Source of the DNA: Fusicatenibacter sp.
Lineage (GTDB): Bacteria; Bacillota; Clostridia; Lachnospirales; Lachnospiraceae
NCBI GenBank assembly: GCA_022766945.1
Contig: JALEOU010000044.1
Location: forward strand, 1 to 64,000
DNA length: 64,000 nt
Reading direction: 5' to 3'
The notes beneath the pieces were generated by a model, which did no database searches, was not told the DNA's origin, and was given only the letters and a program-made list of their open reading frames with translations. The translations under genes were made by a program, and so were the position numbers. Of this stretch, positions 40,499 through 48,878 are shown piece by piece (within the stretch, counting starts at the first letter, position 1; each line of letters starts with the position of its first letter).

Positions 40499-41094
40499 AA
40501 ACGCCTCATTTCCGATTCTACAACAGCTTCCCTGCGTCCCATCTTCCAGTTTTGTTCGGACAGACAGATATGATAACCGCGTCCGTTATCCACATGCCAG
40601 TCATAATATTCTCTCTTTGGCACTCCATAAGCTTCCATGATACTCATGATAGTTCCGCCGTGAACAATCAGTGCCACGTTTTTATAATGGCGGCGAATAC
40701 AGGTATCCACCACTTTATCAAAACCTCGGATGCACCGATTTTTAAATTCCTGCAGGCTTTCTCCGCCCGGAAATGCAAGCGTGGCCATCGAGTCCACCCA
40801 ATCCTGATACTTTTGGTTGTCCTGAAGTTCCTGATAATTTTTATTCTCAAATTCTCCGAAATTACATTCTGCAAGTTCCGGAATCTGTATTTTTTTCGCA
40901 TAAGGATACAACAACTCCGCCGTCTCAATGCAGCGCAGCATCGGACTTACAAAAAGCAGTTCCACCGTATCCGTCTCCATCTCTTTTAATTCACTGATTC
41001 CTTCTTCGCAAAGCGGCTCATCCGTCACACCAATATAACGTCCCTGCAGATTGCCATGTGTTTTTCCATGACGAATCATTGCCATTCTGATCAT
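40495..41094 (-). CDS. cobC: Histidine phosphatase, probable alpha-ribazole-5'-phosphate phosphatase
   Basis: MAMIRHGKTHGNLQGRYIG and VALIVHGGTIMSIM; in cobTUS operon; start at MIRMAMIRHGK. Confidence 0.85.
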   Translation of the reverse strand: MIRMAMIRHGKTHGNLQGRYIGVTDEPLCEEGISELKEMETDTVELLFVSPMLRCIETAELLYPYAKKIQIPELAECNFGEFENKNYQELQDNQKYQDWVDSMATLAFPGGESLQEFKNRCIRGFDKVVDTCIRRHYKNVALIVHGGTIMSIMEAYGVPKREYYDWHVDNGRGYHICLSEQNWKMGRREAVVESEMRRL

Positions 41095-41096
41095 TA

Positions 41097-41483
41097 TTAC
41101 TTTCCACCTTTCAGAACCATTCCAATACCGCATACCACACGGTGAACCTCATCCGCTTTAGTAGCCAGAAGAGTACAGGTACGTCCTGTTGTCTCTCTCC
41201 ATCTTCTGTCAAACGCATCCACAGGCACGACACCATAGCCTTGTTCATTTGTCACAATACAGATCTCTGGATTTTTCAAAAGCAACTCCTCCGCCTTTTG
41301 GACCGGATTCTGTTCTTTCTTCATCCATCTGCGGATCACTTCCTGAAACTGAAAAACGCCTCTGCAGTTCTCCAGCTCCTTCTCAGTACAGACAGCACCG
41401 TCCACCCATCCATCCATAATCCGGAAAGTTTCTTTCGCATAGGCAACTTTTCCCTGGAAAGCTCCTCCGATGACTAAATTCAT
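41097..41483 (-). CDS. CobU-like protein with degenerate P-loop
   Basis: MNLVIGGAFQGKVAYAKETF; VTNEQGYGVVPVDAFDRRWRETTGR; ATG overlaps the cobS stop codon (ATGA). Confidence 0.8.
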   Translation of the reverse strand: MNLVIGGAFQGKVAYAKETFRIMDGWVDGAVCTEKELENCRGVFQFQEVIRRWMKKEQNPVQKAEELLLKNPEICIVTNEQGYGVVPVDAFDRRWRETTGRTCTLLATKADEVHRVVCGIGMVLKGGK

Positions 41484-42256
41484 AACCAACACTCCATTCC
41501 CAGATGAGCCAATACCAGGACAATCAACTGCAGCAGCTCGCACAGAGACAGAAAGTATCCCGCCAGATCTCCGGTAATGCCTCCAAAATATTTTTTGCTT
41601 TTGTAATAATAAAATCCAAAGACCCCTAAGGAAGTCATAAGAGTAAGAATTCCATACCATCCGGAAAGAATTATCGCTGCTGAAGTTACAATAACAAGGG
41701 TAAGCACAAGCACTGCTGCTGTACGTTTTTTTTCAGCATTGTTTGAAAAAGCTGCCGCTGTCCCTTTTGGATTTGCATTCGGAAAGAAAAGCAAAGACAA
41801 TCCGCTCAAAGCTCTTGAGACCGCAAAACCCATAGAATAGGCAGGAAATATTTCCGAACACAATTCCGATGCTGCTCCTGCATAAAGTAAAAAATAAGAA
41901 CACCCCATAATCACAGCAAAAGCTCCTGCATGCGGGTCTTTCAGTATCTCGAGGCGACGTTCTTTCTCTCTCCAGGAGCTTAGGGCATCCATCGTATCCA
42001 GATAGCCATCCAGATGAATTCCACCCGTGATCAGCACAGGCAGAAATGTAAGAATCGCACAGAAAAAAACAGGCCCCGCGTTAAGAATGCCAAGTATCTT
42101 AAAAGCCGCTGCTTCAAGCACCCCAATGACCAGACCGATCCACGGAAAAAAGCATAACGCATATTTCATATTTTCTTTTGCCCAGTCTGCTTTCGGCATC
42201 GGTATTTTTGAATACATAGCAAAAGCCACTTTACAGTTATTCCACAATTTTTTCAT
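41480..42256 (-). CDS. cobS: Adenosylcobinamide-GDP ribazoletransferase (cobalamin synthase)
   Basis: TGGIHLDGYLDTMDALSSWREKERRLEILKDPHAGAFAVI. Confidence 0.96.
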   Translation of the reverse strand: MKKLWNNCKVAFAMYSKIPMPKADWAKENMKYALCFFPWIGLVIGVLEAAAFKILGILNAGPVFFCAILTFLPVLITGGIHLDGYLDTMDALSSWREKERRLEILKDPHAGAFAVIMGCSYFLLYAGAASELCSEIFPAYSMGFAVSRALSGLSLLFFPNANPKGTAAAFSNNAEKKRTAAVLVLTLVIVTSAAIILSGWYGILTLMTSLGVFGFYYYKSKKYFGGITGDLAGYFLSLCELLQLIVLVLAHLGMECWL

Positions 42257-42773
42257 TCGTTTTTATCTCCAGCGGGATACCATAAACGACTTCCGTCACA
42301 CGGTCTGCCCATGAGGCAATTCTGACATTAATGCTCCCCAGAATCTCCTGGTATTCCCTTGTCTCCTTGTCATAAGTATATCCGTCCGAAAAAATTTCAT
42401 TTGTCACAATCACCAGATTTTCCGAAAGGTCCATCAGTCTGGAAATCCCGCAAAGGATTGTTTCGGCCGCACGTTTTGGTCCCGCACCGGAAGGTTCAAA
42501 GATTTCATTTGCAGTCAGATTGGACATACACTCCAAAAGCACATTGGCTTTTGGAGGAATCTGTACCTTTTCCAGGTTTGTGTAACATTCCACGGTTTCA
42601 AAACTCTTTTTGCTCCGCATCGCCCGGTGCCGGTCAATCCTCGCAAAACTCTCCTGATCATAAGGATGCATCGTCGCAATATAAATTCTTCTCCCCTCAC
42701 CAAACCGCAGAATCTGTTCTTCTGCAAAAGAAGACTTTCCGCTTCCGCTCCCTCCTGTCACAAGATGCATCAT
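42237..42773 (-). CDS. cobU: Adenosylcobinamide kinase / adenosylcobinamide-phosphate guanylyltransferase
   Basis: LVTGGSGSGKSSFAEEQ; IATMHPYDQESFARIDRHRAMR. Confidence 0.96.
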   Translation of the reverse strand: MMHLVTGGSGSGKSSFAEEQILRFGEGRRIYIATMHPYDQESFARIDRHRAMRSKKSFETVECYTNLEKVQIPPKANVLLECMSNLTANEIFEPSGAGPKRAAETILCGISRLMDLSENLVIVTNEIFSDGYTYDKETREYQEILGSINVRIASWADRVTEVVYGIPLEIKTNEKIVE

Positions 42774-42797
42774 ACAACAACACTCACCCCGGCTTTC

Positions 42798-43847
42798 TTA
42801 AGTCAGCGGCACATAGGCGTCCATGTTGTTTCCCTCAAAGGTTGTCATTCCTTCGTAAACAGCATTTGCCATATCCAGAATCGGAAACAGCATGACCGCA
42901 CCTGTACCTTCACCAAGACACATGTCACAGTTCAGCGCAGGCTCTTTATGCAAAGCTTCCAGAAGCATGCGAACTGCGGGTTCCTTTGACACATGAGATG
43001 CTATGATATATCCTTCCGTCTCCGGCGCAATACGGACAGCCACAAGTGCTGCCACGCAGGAAATAAAACCATCCATCACTACGGGAACGTGGTGTGCTGC
43101 GCCTGCAAGAAAGGTTCCGGCCATACCCGCGATATCAAATCCGCCAACCTTAGAAAGGACATCAATCGCATCTGTAGAATCCGGCTGATTCACTTCAATC
43201 GCCTTTTCGATTGCTGCAATTTTCCTTATAAGGCCTTCACTGGAAAGTCCGGCTCCCCGTCCGGTTACCTCCGCAGCAGATTTTCCCAGAAGCACAGAGG
43301 CAATTGCACTGCTGGTAGTTGTATTGCCGATTCCCATCTCTCCGGTTGCAAGTATGGTGTATCCTTCTCGGATACGCTCCTCCGCCACAGCAATCCCGGT
43401 TTCCAGTGCCTGAATAGCTTCCTGCCTTGTCATCGCAGGTCCTTTTGTCATATTTTTTGTTCCGTAGGCAATCTTATAATTGGGCAGTATGGTCTCATCA
43501 GCAATGCCAATATCGATTGGAAAAATATCCGCTTTCGCTTCTTTGCACAGAATACTGGCAGTCGCTCTTGTCTGCAGAAAATTTTCCGACACTATCTTTG
43601 TAACATCCTTGCCGCTCTGTGTGACACCCTCTTCCACTACACCGTTATCTGCGCAGAAGACGAGGAGTGCCTTTTTCTCAAGATTAATCTTTTCTTTCCC
43701 GGTAATTCCTGCAATCTGAACCAGCACATCCTCCAGCTTTCCAAGACTGTGCAGTGGTTTTGCAATATTATCCCAATGCCTTTTTGCCAGAGCGATCGCA
43801 TTCTCATCCGGCTGTACGATCGCCTCTTTTGTCTCTTCCAATGTCAT
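42798..43847 (-). CDS. cobT: Nicotinate-nucleotide-dimethylbenzimidazole phosphoribosyltransferase
   Basis: FCADNGVVEEGVTQ; GEMGIGNTTTSSAI; GDI-like C-terminus (LGEGTGAVM). Confidence 0.96.
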   Translation of the reverse strand: MTLEETKEAIVQPDENAIALAKRHWDNIAKPLHSLGKLEDVLVQIAGITGKEKINLEKKALLVFCADNGVVEEGVTQSGKDVTKIVSENFLQTRATASILCKEAKADIFPIDIGIADETILPNYKIAYGTKNMTKGPAMTRQEAIQALETGIAVAEERIREGYTILATGEMGIGNTTTSSAIASVLLGKSAAEVTGRGAGLSSEGLIRKIAAIEKAIEVNQPDSTDAIDVLSKVGGFDIAGMAGTFLAGAAHHVPVVMDGFISCVAALVAVRIAPETEGYIIASHVSKEPAVRMLLEALHKEPALNCDMCLGEGTGAVMLFPILDMANAVYEGMTTFEGNNMDAYVPLT

Positions 43848-43875
43848 TTGATTTTTCCGCCTTTCCCTGTTGACT

Positions 43876-45585
43876 TTAAGACTTTTTCACCCATTTCACA
43901 AAAAAAACATGAGAGCTTGACTTTTCCTCTCCGTTTACTGTCCAGCGATAGGTATAGGTGTATGTAATACATTTTTCAGGATCCAAATCCTGTTTTTCGA
44001 ACGCTTCCGGAGTCATAAAATAAAGGTAATCAAAGTCTTCCCTTTCATCTCCGAAATTATCAATGACGCGATTCGTTCCTTCTGTCAGATACTGCGTCAT
44101 AATTTGATCAGACTCCTCAACGGCATCGTATGCTCCGCATTTGGAAAACTTTGTGGTCTCTCCCTCATTGATCTCCTCCAGAAGTTTCGTCAGAACACCG
44201 CTTCTTGCCGGTTCAAACTGCTGCTTTTTATAGATTACAGTGCGAAGGGAGCATTGGTCCGCATCCATTCGATTACGGATTACCATTGCTACCGCCGTCA
44301 TACCCGTTTTTTTCTGATCATTTGCCTCCGCATAACAGATTGCTGTCATTAAGTCTCTGTCATCCACCCTGGGATCTGTATAATACTGATGTTCCAGAAT
44401 ATAATAGGTGCCGTTTACAGGATCTTTCGCTTTCACATAAGTATCTGAACTGTAGATACATTCTCCGTTACTGTCAAAGCTGTAGTATATCTCCGTTCCG
44501 TTTTCATCCGGCTGCTTCACATAACTGTCTTTTCGCAGCACCCCGTCACCGTCCGTGTAATAAAACCCTTCTGTTGGTTTTTCATCCGTTGGTTTTCGTT
44601 CCGTATCAAACCACTGTTCTTTTACCAGTATTCCTGTTTCACCAAAGTAATACTCTTCTCCCTGAATATCATTCCATCCGATTGCAATGCATCCGTCACG
44701 GTCAGCATAATAGTTCTCCCCATCACAGGTAAAAAACTGATCCCGGTACATTCCGCCCCAGCTGCGGAAATAGTACTTTTTTCCGTCCAGTTCCAGCCAG
44801 CCTGTCTGCATCACTCCCTGATCATCTGCATAATAGGTGCAGCCATCATATTCAAAAAAAGTACTCTGATACATTCCGCCCCAGCTGCGGAAATAATACC
44901 AATTTCCATCCAGTTCCAGCCAGTCTGTCTGCATCACTCCCTGACCATCTGCATAATAGGTACAGTTATCATATTCAAAAAATGTGCTTCGATAAGCACC
45001 ACCCCAGTTCTGAAAATAATACCAGTTGCCATCCCGTTTCACCCATCCGGTCTGCATCACTCCATCACTGTTCACATAGTACAGCTCATGATCGTACTCA
45101 AAAAGAGTGTCCCGGTACATTCCGCCCCAGCTGCGAAAATAATACCAGTTTCCATCGATTCTCTTCCATCCGACAGCCATAACACACTGATCATCCGCGT
45201 AATAGGTACTGCCGTCATATTCAAAAAATGTATTCTGATAGGCGCCGCCCCAACTTCGGAAATAATACCAGTTTCCATCAATCTTTTTCCATCCGGTGCA
45301 CATGACGCCATCACTGTCCAGGTAATACCAGCACCCATCATATTGAAGCCAGCCAGTCACACGTTTTCCGTTTTTATAATAATACCAATTGCCGTTTTCC
45401 TTTTTCCAGCCATTTGTCGTTGTCAAAAGCGTCTCGGCCTTATCCCCGGTCTCCACTATACCTGCGTCACTGCTGATTCCGTTCTGATCTGTCATTCCCG
45501 AAGCGACCAAAGTTTCCGGCGTCTGAAAAAACATTGCTGCTGCAAGTGTCATGACCAACACAGCTTCTACTCGTTTTCTGCTCAT
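43876..45585 (-). CDS. Cell-wall hydrolase (SleB-like) with N-terminal choline/cell-wall-binding repeats
   Basis: Many GWxxxDGNWYYFRSWGGMYxxTFFEYDGxTYYADxxGVM repeats; C-term DRDLMTAICYAEANDQKKTGMTAVAMVIRNRM hydrolase domain. Confidence 0.9.
   Translation of the reverse strand: MSRKRVEAVLVMTLAAAMFFQTPETLVASGMTDQNGISSDAGIVETGDKAETLLTTTNGWKKENGNWYYYKNGKRVTGWLQYDGCWYYLDSDGVMCTGWKKIDGNWYYFRSWGGAYQNTFFEYDGSTYYADDQCVMAVGWKRIDGNWYYFRSWGGMYRDTLFEYDHELYYVNSDGVMQTGWVKRDGNWYYFQNWGGAYRSTFFEYDNCTYYADGQGVMQTDWLELDGNWYYFRSWGGMYQSTFFEYDGCTYYADDQGVMQTGWLELDGKKYYFRSWGGMYRDQFFTCDGENYYADRDGCIAIGWNDIQGEEYYFGETGILVKEQWFDTERKPTDEKPTEGFYYTDGDGVLRKDSYVKQPDENGTEIYYSFDSNGECIYSSDTYVKAKDPVNGTYYILEHQYYTDPRVDDRDLMTAICYAEANDQKKTGMTAVAMVIRNRMDADQCSLRTVIYKKQQFEPARSGVLTKLLEEINEGETTKFSKCGAYDAVEESDQIMTQYLTEGTNRVIDNFGDEREDFDYLYFMTPEAFEKQDLDPEKCITYTYTYRWTVNGEEKSSSHVFFVKWVKKS
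44700..45345 (-). repeat. Tandem repeats of about 120 bp encoding wall-binding modules
   Basis: Repeated ccgccccagctgcggaaataataccaatttccatc ... catcactccctgatcatctgcataatagg blocks. Confidence 0.85.
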
Positions 45586-45694
45586 CCCAGATCTCCTTAT
45601 GTAATCATCTTGCTAGAAGTAAGAATACCATACTCCCCTGGTAAAAGTCAAACAGGCAAAGCACTTTCCGTGCCTTGCCTGCCTAGATTTGCTG

Positions 45695-45834
45695 CTGTTC
45701 AGACAGAAACGAACGCTTTGCAGAAAATAGGTCTTGATGCAGACGCGCTCTCGCTGCGTTTTTCAATAGTCTGCTTACGAGATGCTATAGATGCTATTTT
45801 TGCCCTGCTGTTTCGTCTGAACTCAGAACAGTAA
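45695..45834 (+). repeat. Dispersed intergenic repeat, copy A
   Basis: CTGTTCAGAC ... TGCAGAAAATAG ... GTCTGCTTACGAGAT ... CTATTTTTGC ... GAACAGTAA; shares blocks with copy B. Confidence 0.75.
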
Positions 45835-45864
45835 TCTGGATTTTATTCTTTTCCTGATTCCGTA

Positions 45865-47355
45865 TCAGATACCCAGAAATCTCTTCACAATGCCATCCAT
45901 CTCATCGACATCGCACTCTGTCGTATGCAGTACCGGCGCTGTACGAATCTCTTCAATTGCTCTGGGAATCGCTGTATTTGAGATGCGCGACAGCTCATCA
46001 ATCTGATCGAAATCAGAAAGCTTATCATAGGATGAATCGATCGCTGCAAGAACACTGCGTGTGAATTTATAAGGACTTGCAGTGGATGCAATCACTGTTT
46101 TCGTTTCCAGATCTTTTGTTTCCTCTTTATATTTCTCGTACACCGCAGATGCCACTGCTGTATGTGTGTCAATCACATATCCCGTGTCACCATACATTTT
46201 TGATATTGCTGCAGCTGTCTCTTTCTCAGACGCATAATTTCCATAGAAATCTTCCAGGGAAAAACGCATCTCTTCCGTGATCTCATACTTTCCACCGGCA
46301 GAAAGAGAAGCCATTAATTCACGGTTCTTTTCCGGATTTTCTCCTGCAATACGATAAATCAGCCGTTCCAGATTGCTGGAAATCAAAATATCCATCGACG
46401 GAGAAGTAGTCAGAATAAATTCCCGATTTCTGTCATAAACACCGGTCCGGAAGAAATCATAGAGAACTTTATTCTCTTTGGACGCACAAATCAGTTTTGC
46501 AATGGGAAGACCCATCTGTTTCGCGTAAAAAGCAGCAAGAATATTTCCAAAATTGCCTGTGGGAACAGTCACATTGATTTTCTCCCCATCTGTGATCTCC
46601 CCATTTTTCACGAGATTTGCATATGCGTATACATAATAAACGACCTGAGGAACAAGACGGCCAATATTGATCGAATTTGCGGAACTGAACTGGAATCCTT
46701 CCTCCTCGAGTTCTTTTGCAAGCTCTGTATCATTAAAGATCTTCTTTACGCCGGTCTGTGCATCGTCAAAATTACCATGAATTGCCACTACATGTGTATT
46801 CTTCCCCTTTTGTGTGACCATCTGTTTCTCCTGAATCGGGCTGACACCATGCTGTGGATAAAATACAATGATACGTGTACCAGGTACATCGGCAAAACCT
46901 GACAAAGCTGCCTTTCCGGTATCCCCGGAAGTTGCCGTCAGGATAACAATCTCATTCTTTACTCCATTCTTTCTGGCAGAGACAGTCATCAGATGAGGAA
47001 GAATTGATAATGCCATATCCTTAAATGCGATGGTAGCACCATGAAACAGTTCCAGATAATAAGCTCCGCCCGCTTTCGTCAACGGAGCAATTTCCTCTGT
47101 ATCAAATTTATTATCATATGCTTTCGCAATGCAGTTCTTTAATTCTTCTTCCGTAAAATCTGTGAAGAAACGGCTCATCACCTCATATGCCATTTCCTGA
47201 TAGCTCATGGCTGACAGCTTTTCCATCGGTACATCCAGTTCCGGAATACGGTTTGGTACAAATAACCCTCCGTCTTTTGCCAGACCCTGCAAAATTGCCT
47301 GGGAAGCTGTCACTGTCTCGCCCTTGCCTCTTGTACTTCTGTATAATACTTCCAT
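45865..47355 (-). CDS. thrC: Threonine synthase
   Basis: LFHGATIAFKDMALSIL PLP motif; TATSGDTGKAALSGF; start near MEVLYRSTRG. Confidence 0.95.
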   Translation of the reverse strand: MEVLYRSTRGKGETVTASQAILQGLAKDGGLFVPNRIPELDVPMEKLSAMSYQEMAYEVMSRFFTDFTEEELKNCIAKAYDNKFDTEEIAPLTKAGGAYYLELFHGATIAFKDMALSILPHLMTVSARKNGVKNEIVILTATSGDTGKAALSGFADVPGTRIIVFYPQHGVSPIQEKQMVTQKGKNTHVVAIHGNFDDAQTGVKKIFNDTELAKELEEEGFQFSSANSINIGRLVPQVVYYVYAYANLVKNGEITDGEKINVTVPTGNFGNILAAFYAKQMGLPIAKLICASKENKVLYDFFRTGVYDRNREFILTTSPSMDILISSNLERLIYRIAGENPEKNRELMASLSAGGKYEITEEMRFSLEDFYGNYASEKETAAAISKMYGDTGYVIDTHTAVASAVYEKYKEETKDLETKTVIASTASPYKFTRSVLAAIDSSYDKLSDFDQIDELSRISNTAIPRAIEEIRTAPVLHTTECDVDEMDGIVKRFLGI

Positions 47356-47547
47356 GATCACTCTCTCCTTATATACTCATTCGGATGGATTCATCACCAG
47401 CACCTTATGTAACTGTCACATCCACAGAGTTTTTCTATTTTCTGACAAGCAGTCTTATTATACTGGATAACATAGGAAAAAACAACCCGTAAAAAGGCAC
47501 AGAAACTCATAAACTTTATCACGGCAGTGTATAAAATTTCACGGATT

Positions 47548-48210
47548 TTACATGTCAGAATCCGGATCGGAATTTTCTTTCATTTCCTCCTGCGCTTCTT
47601 CTATTTCATCGCTTTCATCTTCCGGCTGTTCTTCGAGTGCCGGAACTTCTTCTCCCTCCAGATACGTTCCATCTTCGTCTTCCTCTTCTGCCTCTTCCAT
47701 CGCCTTCAGATTCTCTTCGATTTTTTCTTTGGCCCAGGCCAAAAAAGATGCCGCATCACCGAGCTCAAATCCATTTTTTGCAAGAAATGTACTTTTTCCA
47801 CCGATCTTTAATCGAAAATAATTTTCAAACTCGTTAATTCCAACCAAGGAATCCAGGGGGATATCAACGCTTCTGCCCTCTTTTTCATATGTCATGGTCA
47901 GAACGCGGTCTGTAAAACGGAGAACTCTTTCTCCCAGAAGGCCGCCCTTTTTGCATTTTTTCATCTGAGAACGTGCCATGAAATTGGGAAGTCCCAGGCT
48001 CATCAGAAGAAGTGCCGCAGACAAAAACAGATTGAGACAGTCACCCGGGCGGACAAATCCCGACACTACATTACGGATTAGCAACACCAGTGCAGCTGTG
48101 GTACCAAGCCCTGTCAAAATGCGAAGAACCAAAAGAATCTTTTTCAGTTCAAAACGATAGATTTCAATAAACATCCTTTTCGTATACTCAACTCGATTAC
48201 GAAACAGCAT
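47548..48210 (-). CDS. Membrane protein, YcxB-like C-terminal domain, acidic tail
   Basis: Two TM helices then VLTMTYEKEGRSVDIPLDSLVGINEFENYFRL; Glu/Asp-rich C-terminus. Confidence 0.65.
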   Translation of the reverse strand: MLFRNRVEYTKRMFIEIYRFELKKILLVLRILTGLGTTAALVLLIRNVVSGFVRPGDCLNLFLSAALLLMSLGLPNFMARSQMKKCKKGGLLGERVLRFTDRVLTMTYEKEGRSVDIPLDSLVGINEFENYFRLKIGGKSTFLAKNGFELGDAASFLAWAKEKIEENLKAMEEAEEEDEDGTYLEGEEVPALEEQPEDESDEIEEAQEEMKENSDPDSDM

Positions 48211-48365
48211 CTTTCTTTTCCTCCCGGCTTACTTACTAAATATATCATCTCTGCCGCAGACAGCTCGGCGGATAAACCGTTTTGTTTGTCGCAGATATGC
48301 ATTATAATAACCCTTTCCGGAAATATTTGCAATAAAAAGTTGCCATCTGTCAGCAAAACACCCAC

Positions 48366-48400
48366 GTTTTATAAACAGCCACTCAGCCTGTGGCAGAGTG
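48366..48400 (+). terminator. Intrinsic terminator-like hairpin
   Basis: CCACTC ... GAGTGG followed by TTTTATTTT. Confidence 0.55.
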
Positions 48401-48539
48401 GTTTTATTTTCTGCAATATAATTCTTCTCAGTTGTCGCTCCTTACGCACTCTTTATTCTTTTTATCCATTTTCCTCTTTTCAGTCGGAACAGGCACTAGA
48501 TTGCCTTGATAAACTGATCGATTCTTAACATAATATTTA

Positions 48540-48643
48540 TCTGCCGTATTCACACCAACGGTAATCAACTGCTGTGTAGCAATTGGCAGTGCAAATGCGG
48601 CCAGGGTCTGATAGAACTTCTTATCTCTTACAGATAACTGCAT
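48540..48643 (-). pseudogene. MATE-family efflux transporter, 5' fragment only
   Basis: MQLSVRDKKFYQTLAAFALPIATQQLITVGVNTAD matches a MATE N-terminus, then unrelated sequence and a stop. Confidence 0.7.
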
Positions 48644-48802
48644 ATCCAGTCCCCTTTATCATACAGACGAAAGACCATTCTCCTTCCTTTTGCACATAAT
48701 AAAATGCTCAGTCAGACAGACCCGGGCATATTTCAAAAAAATATTAGCATAACGAATGTCATAAACTGACTTGTTCTGTATTTTGGAAAGTAAATTTTTA
48801 TT

Positions 48803-48838
48803 GCAGCAAAGATATCTATTGCCGGATATCTTTGCTGC
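48803..48838 (-). terminator. Intrinsic terminator of leuA
   Basis: GCAGCAAAGATATC / GATATCTTTGCTGC perfect 14-bp stem. Confidence 0.85.
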
Positions 48839-48878
48839 GTTAAGACACTCTTTGTTTGATTTTTTTCCACTGCGCAAT

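Noticed and set aside
44700-45345. Repeats considered as a possible CRISPR array
   Set aside because: Units are in-frame ~120-bp coding repeats of wall-binding modules, without spacers
48144-48365. 73-aa minus ORF upstream of the YcxB-like gene
   Set aside because: No recognisable family and overlap with the neighbouring gene start; not supported as coding
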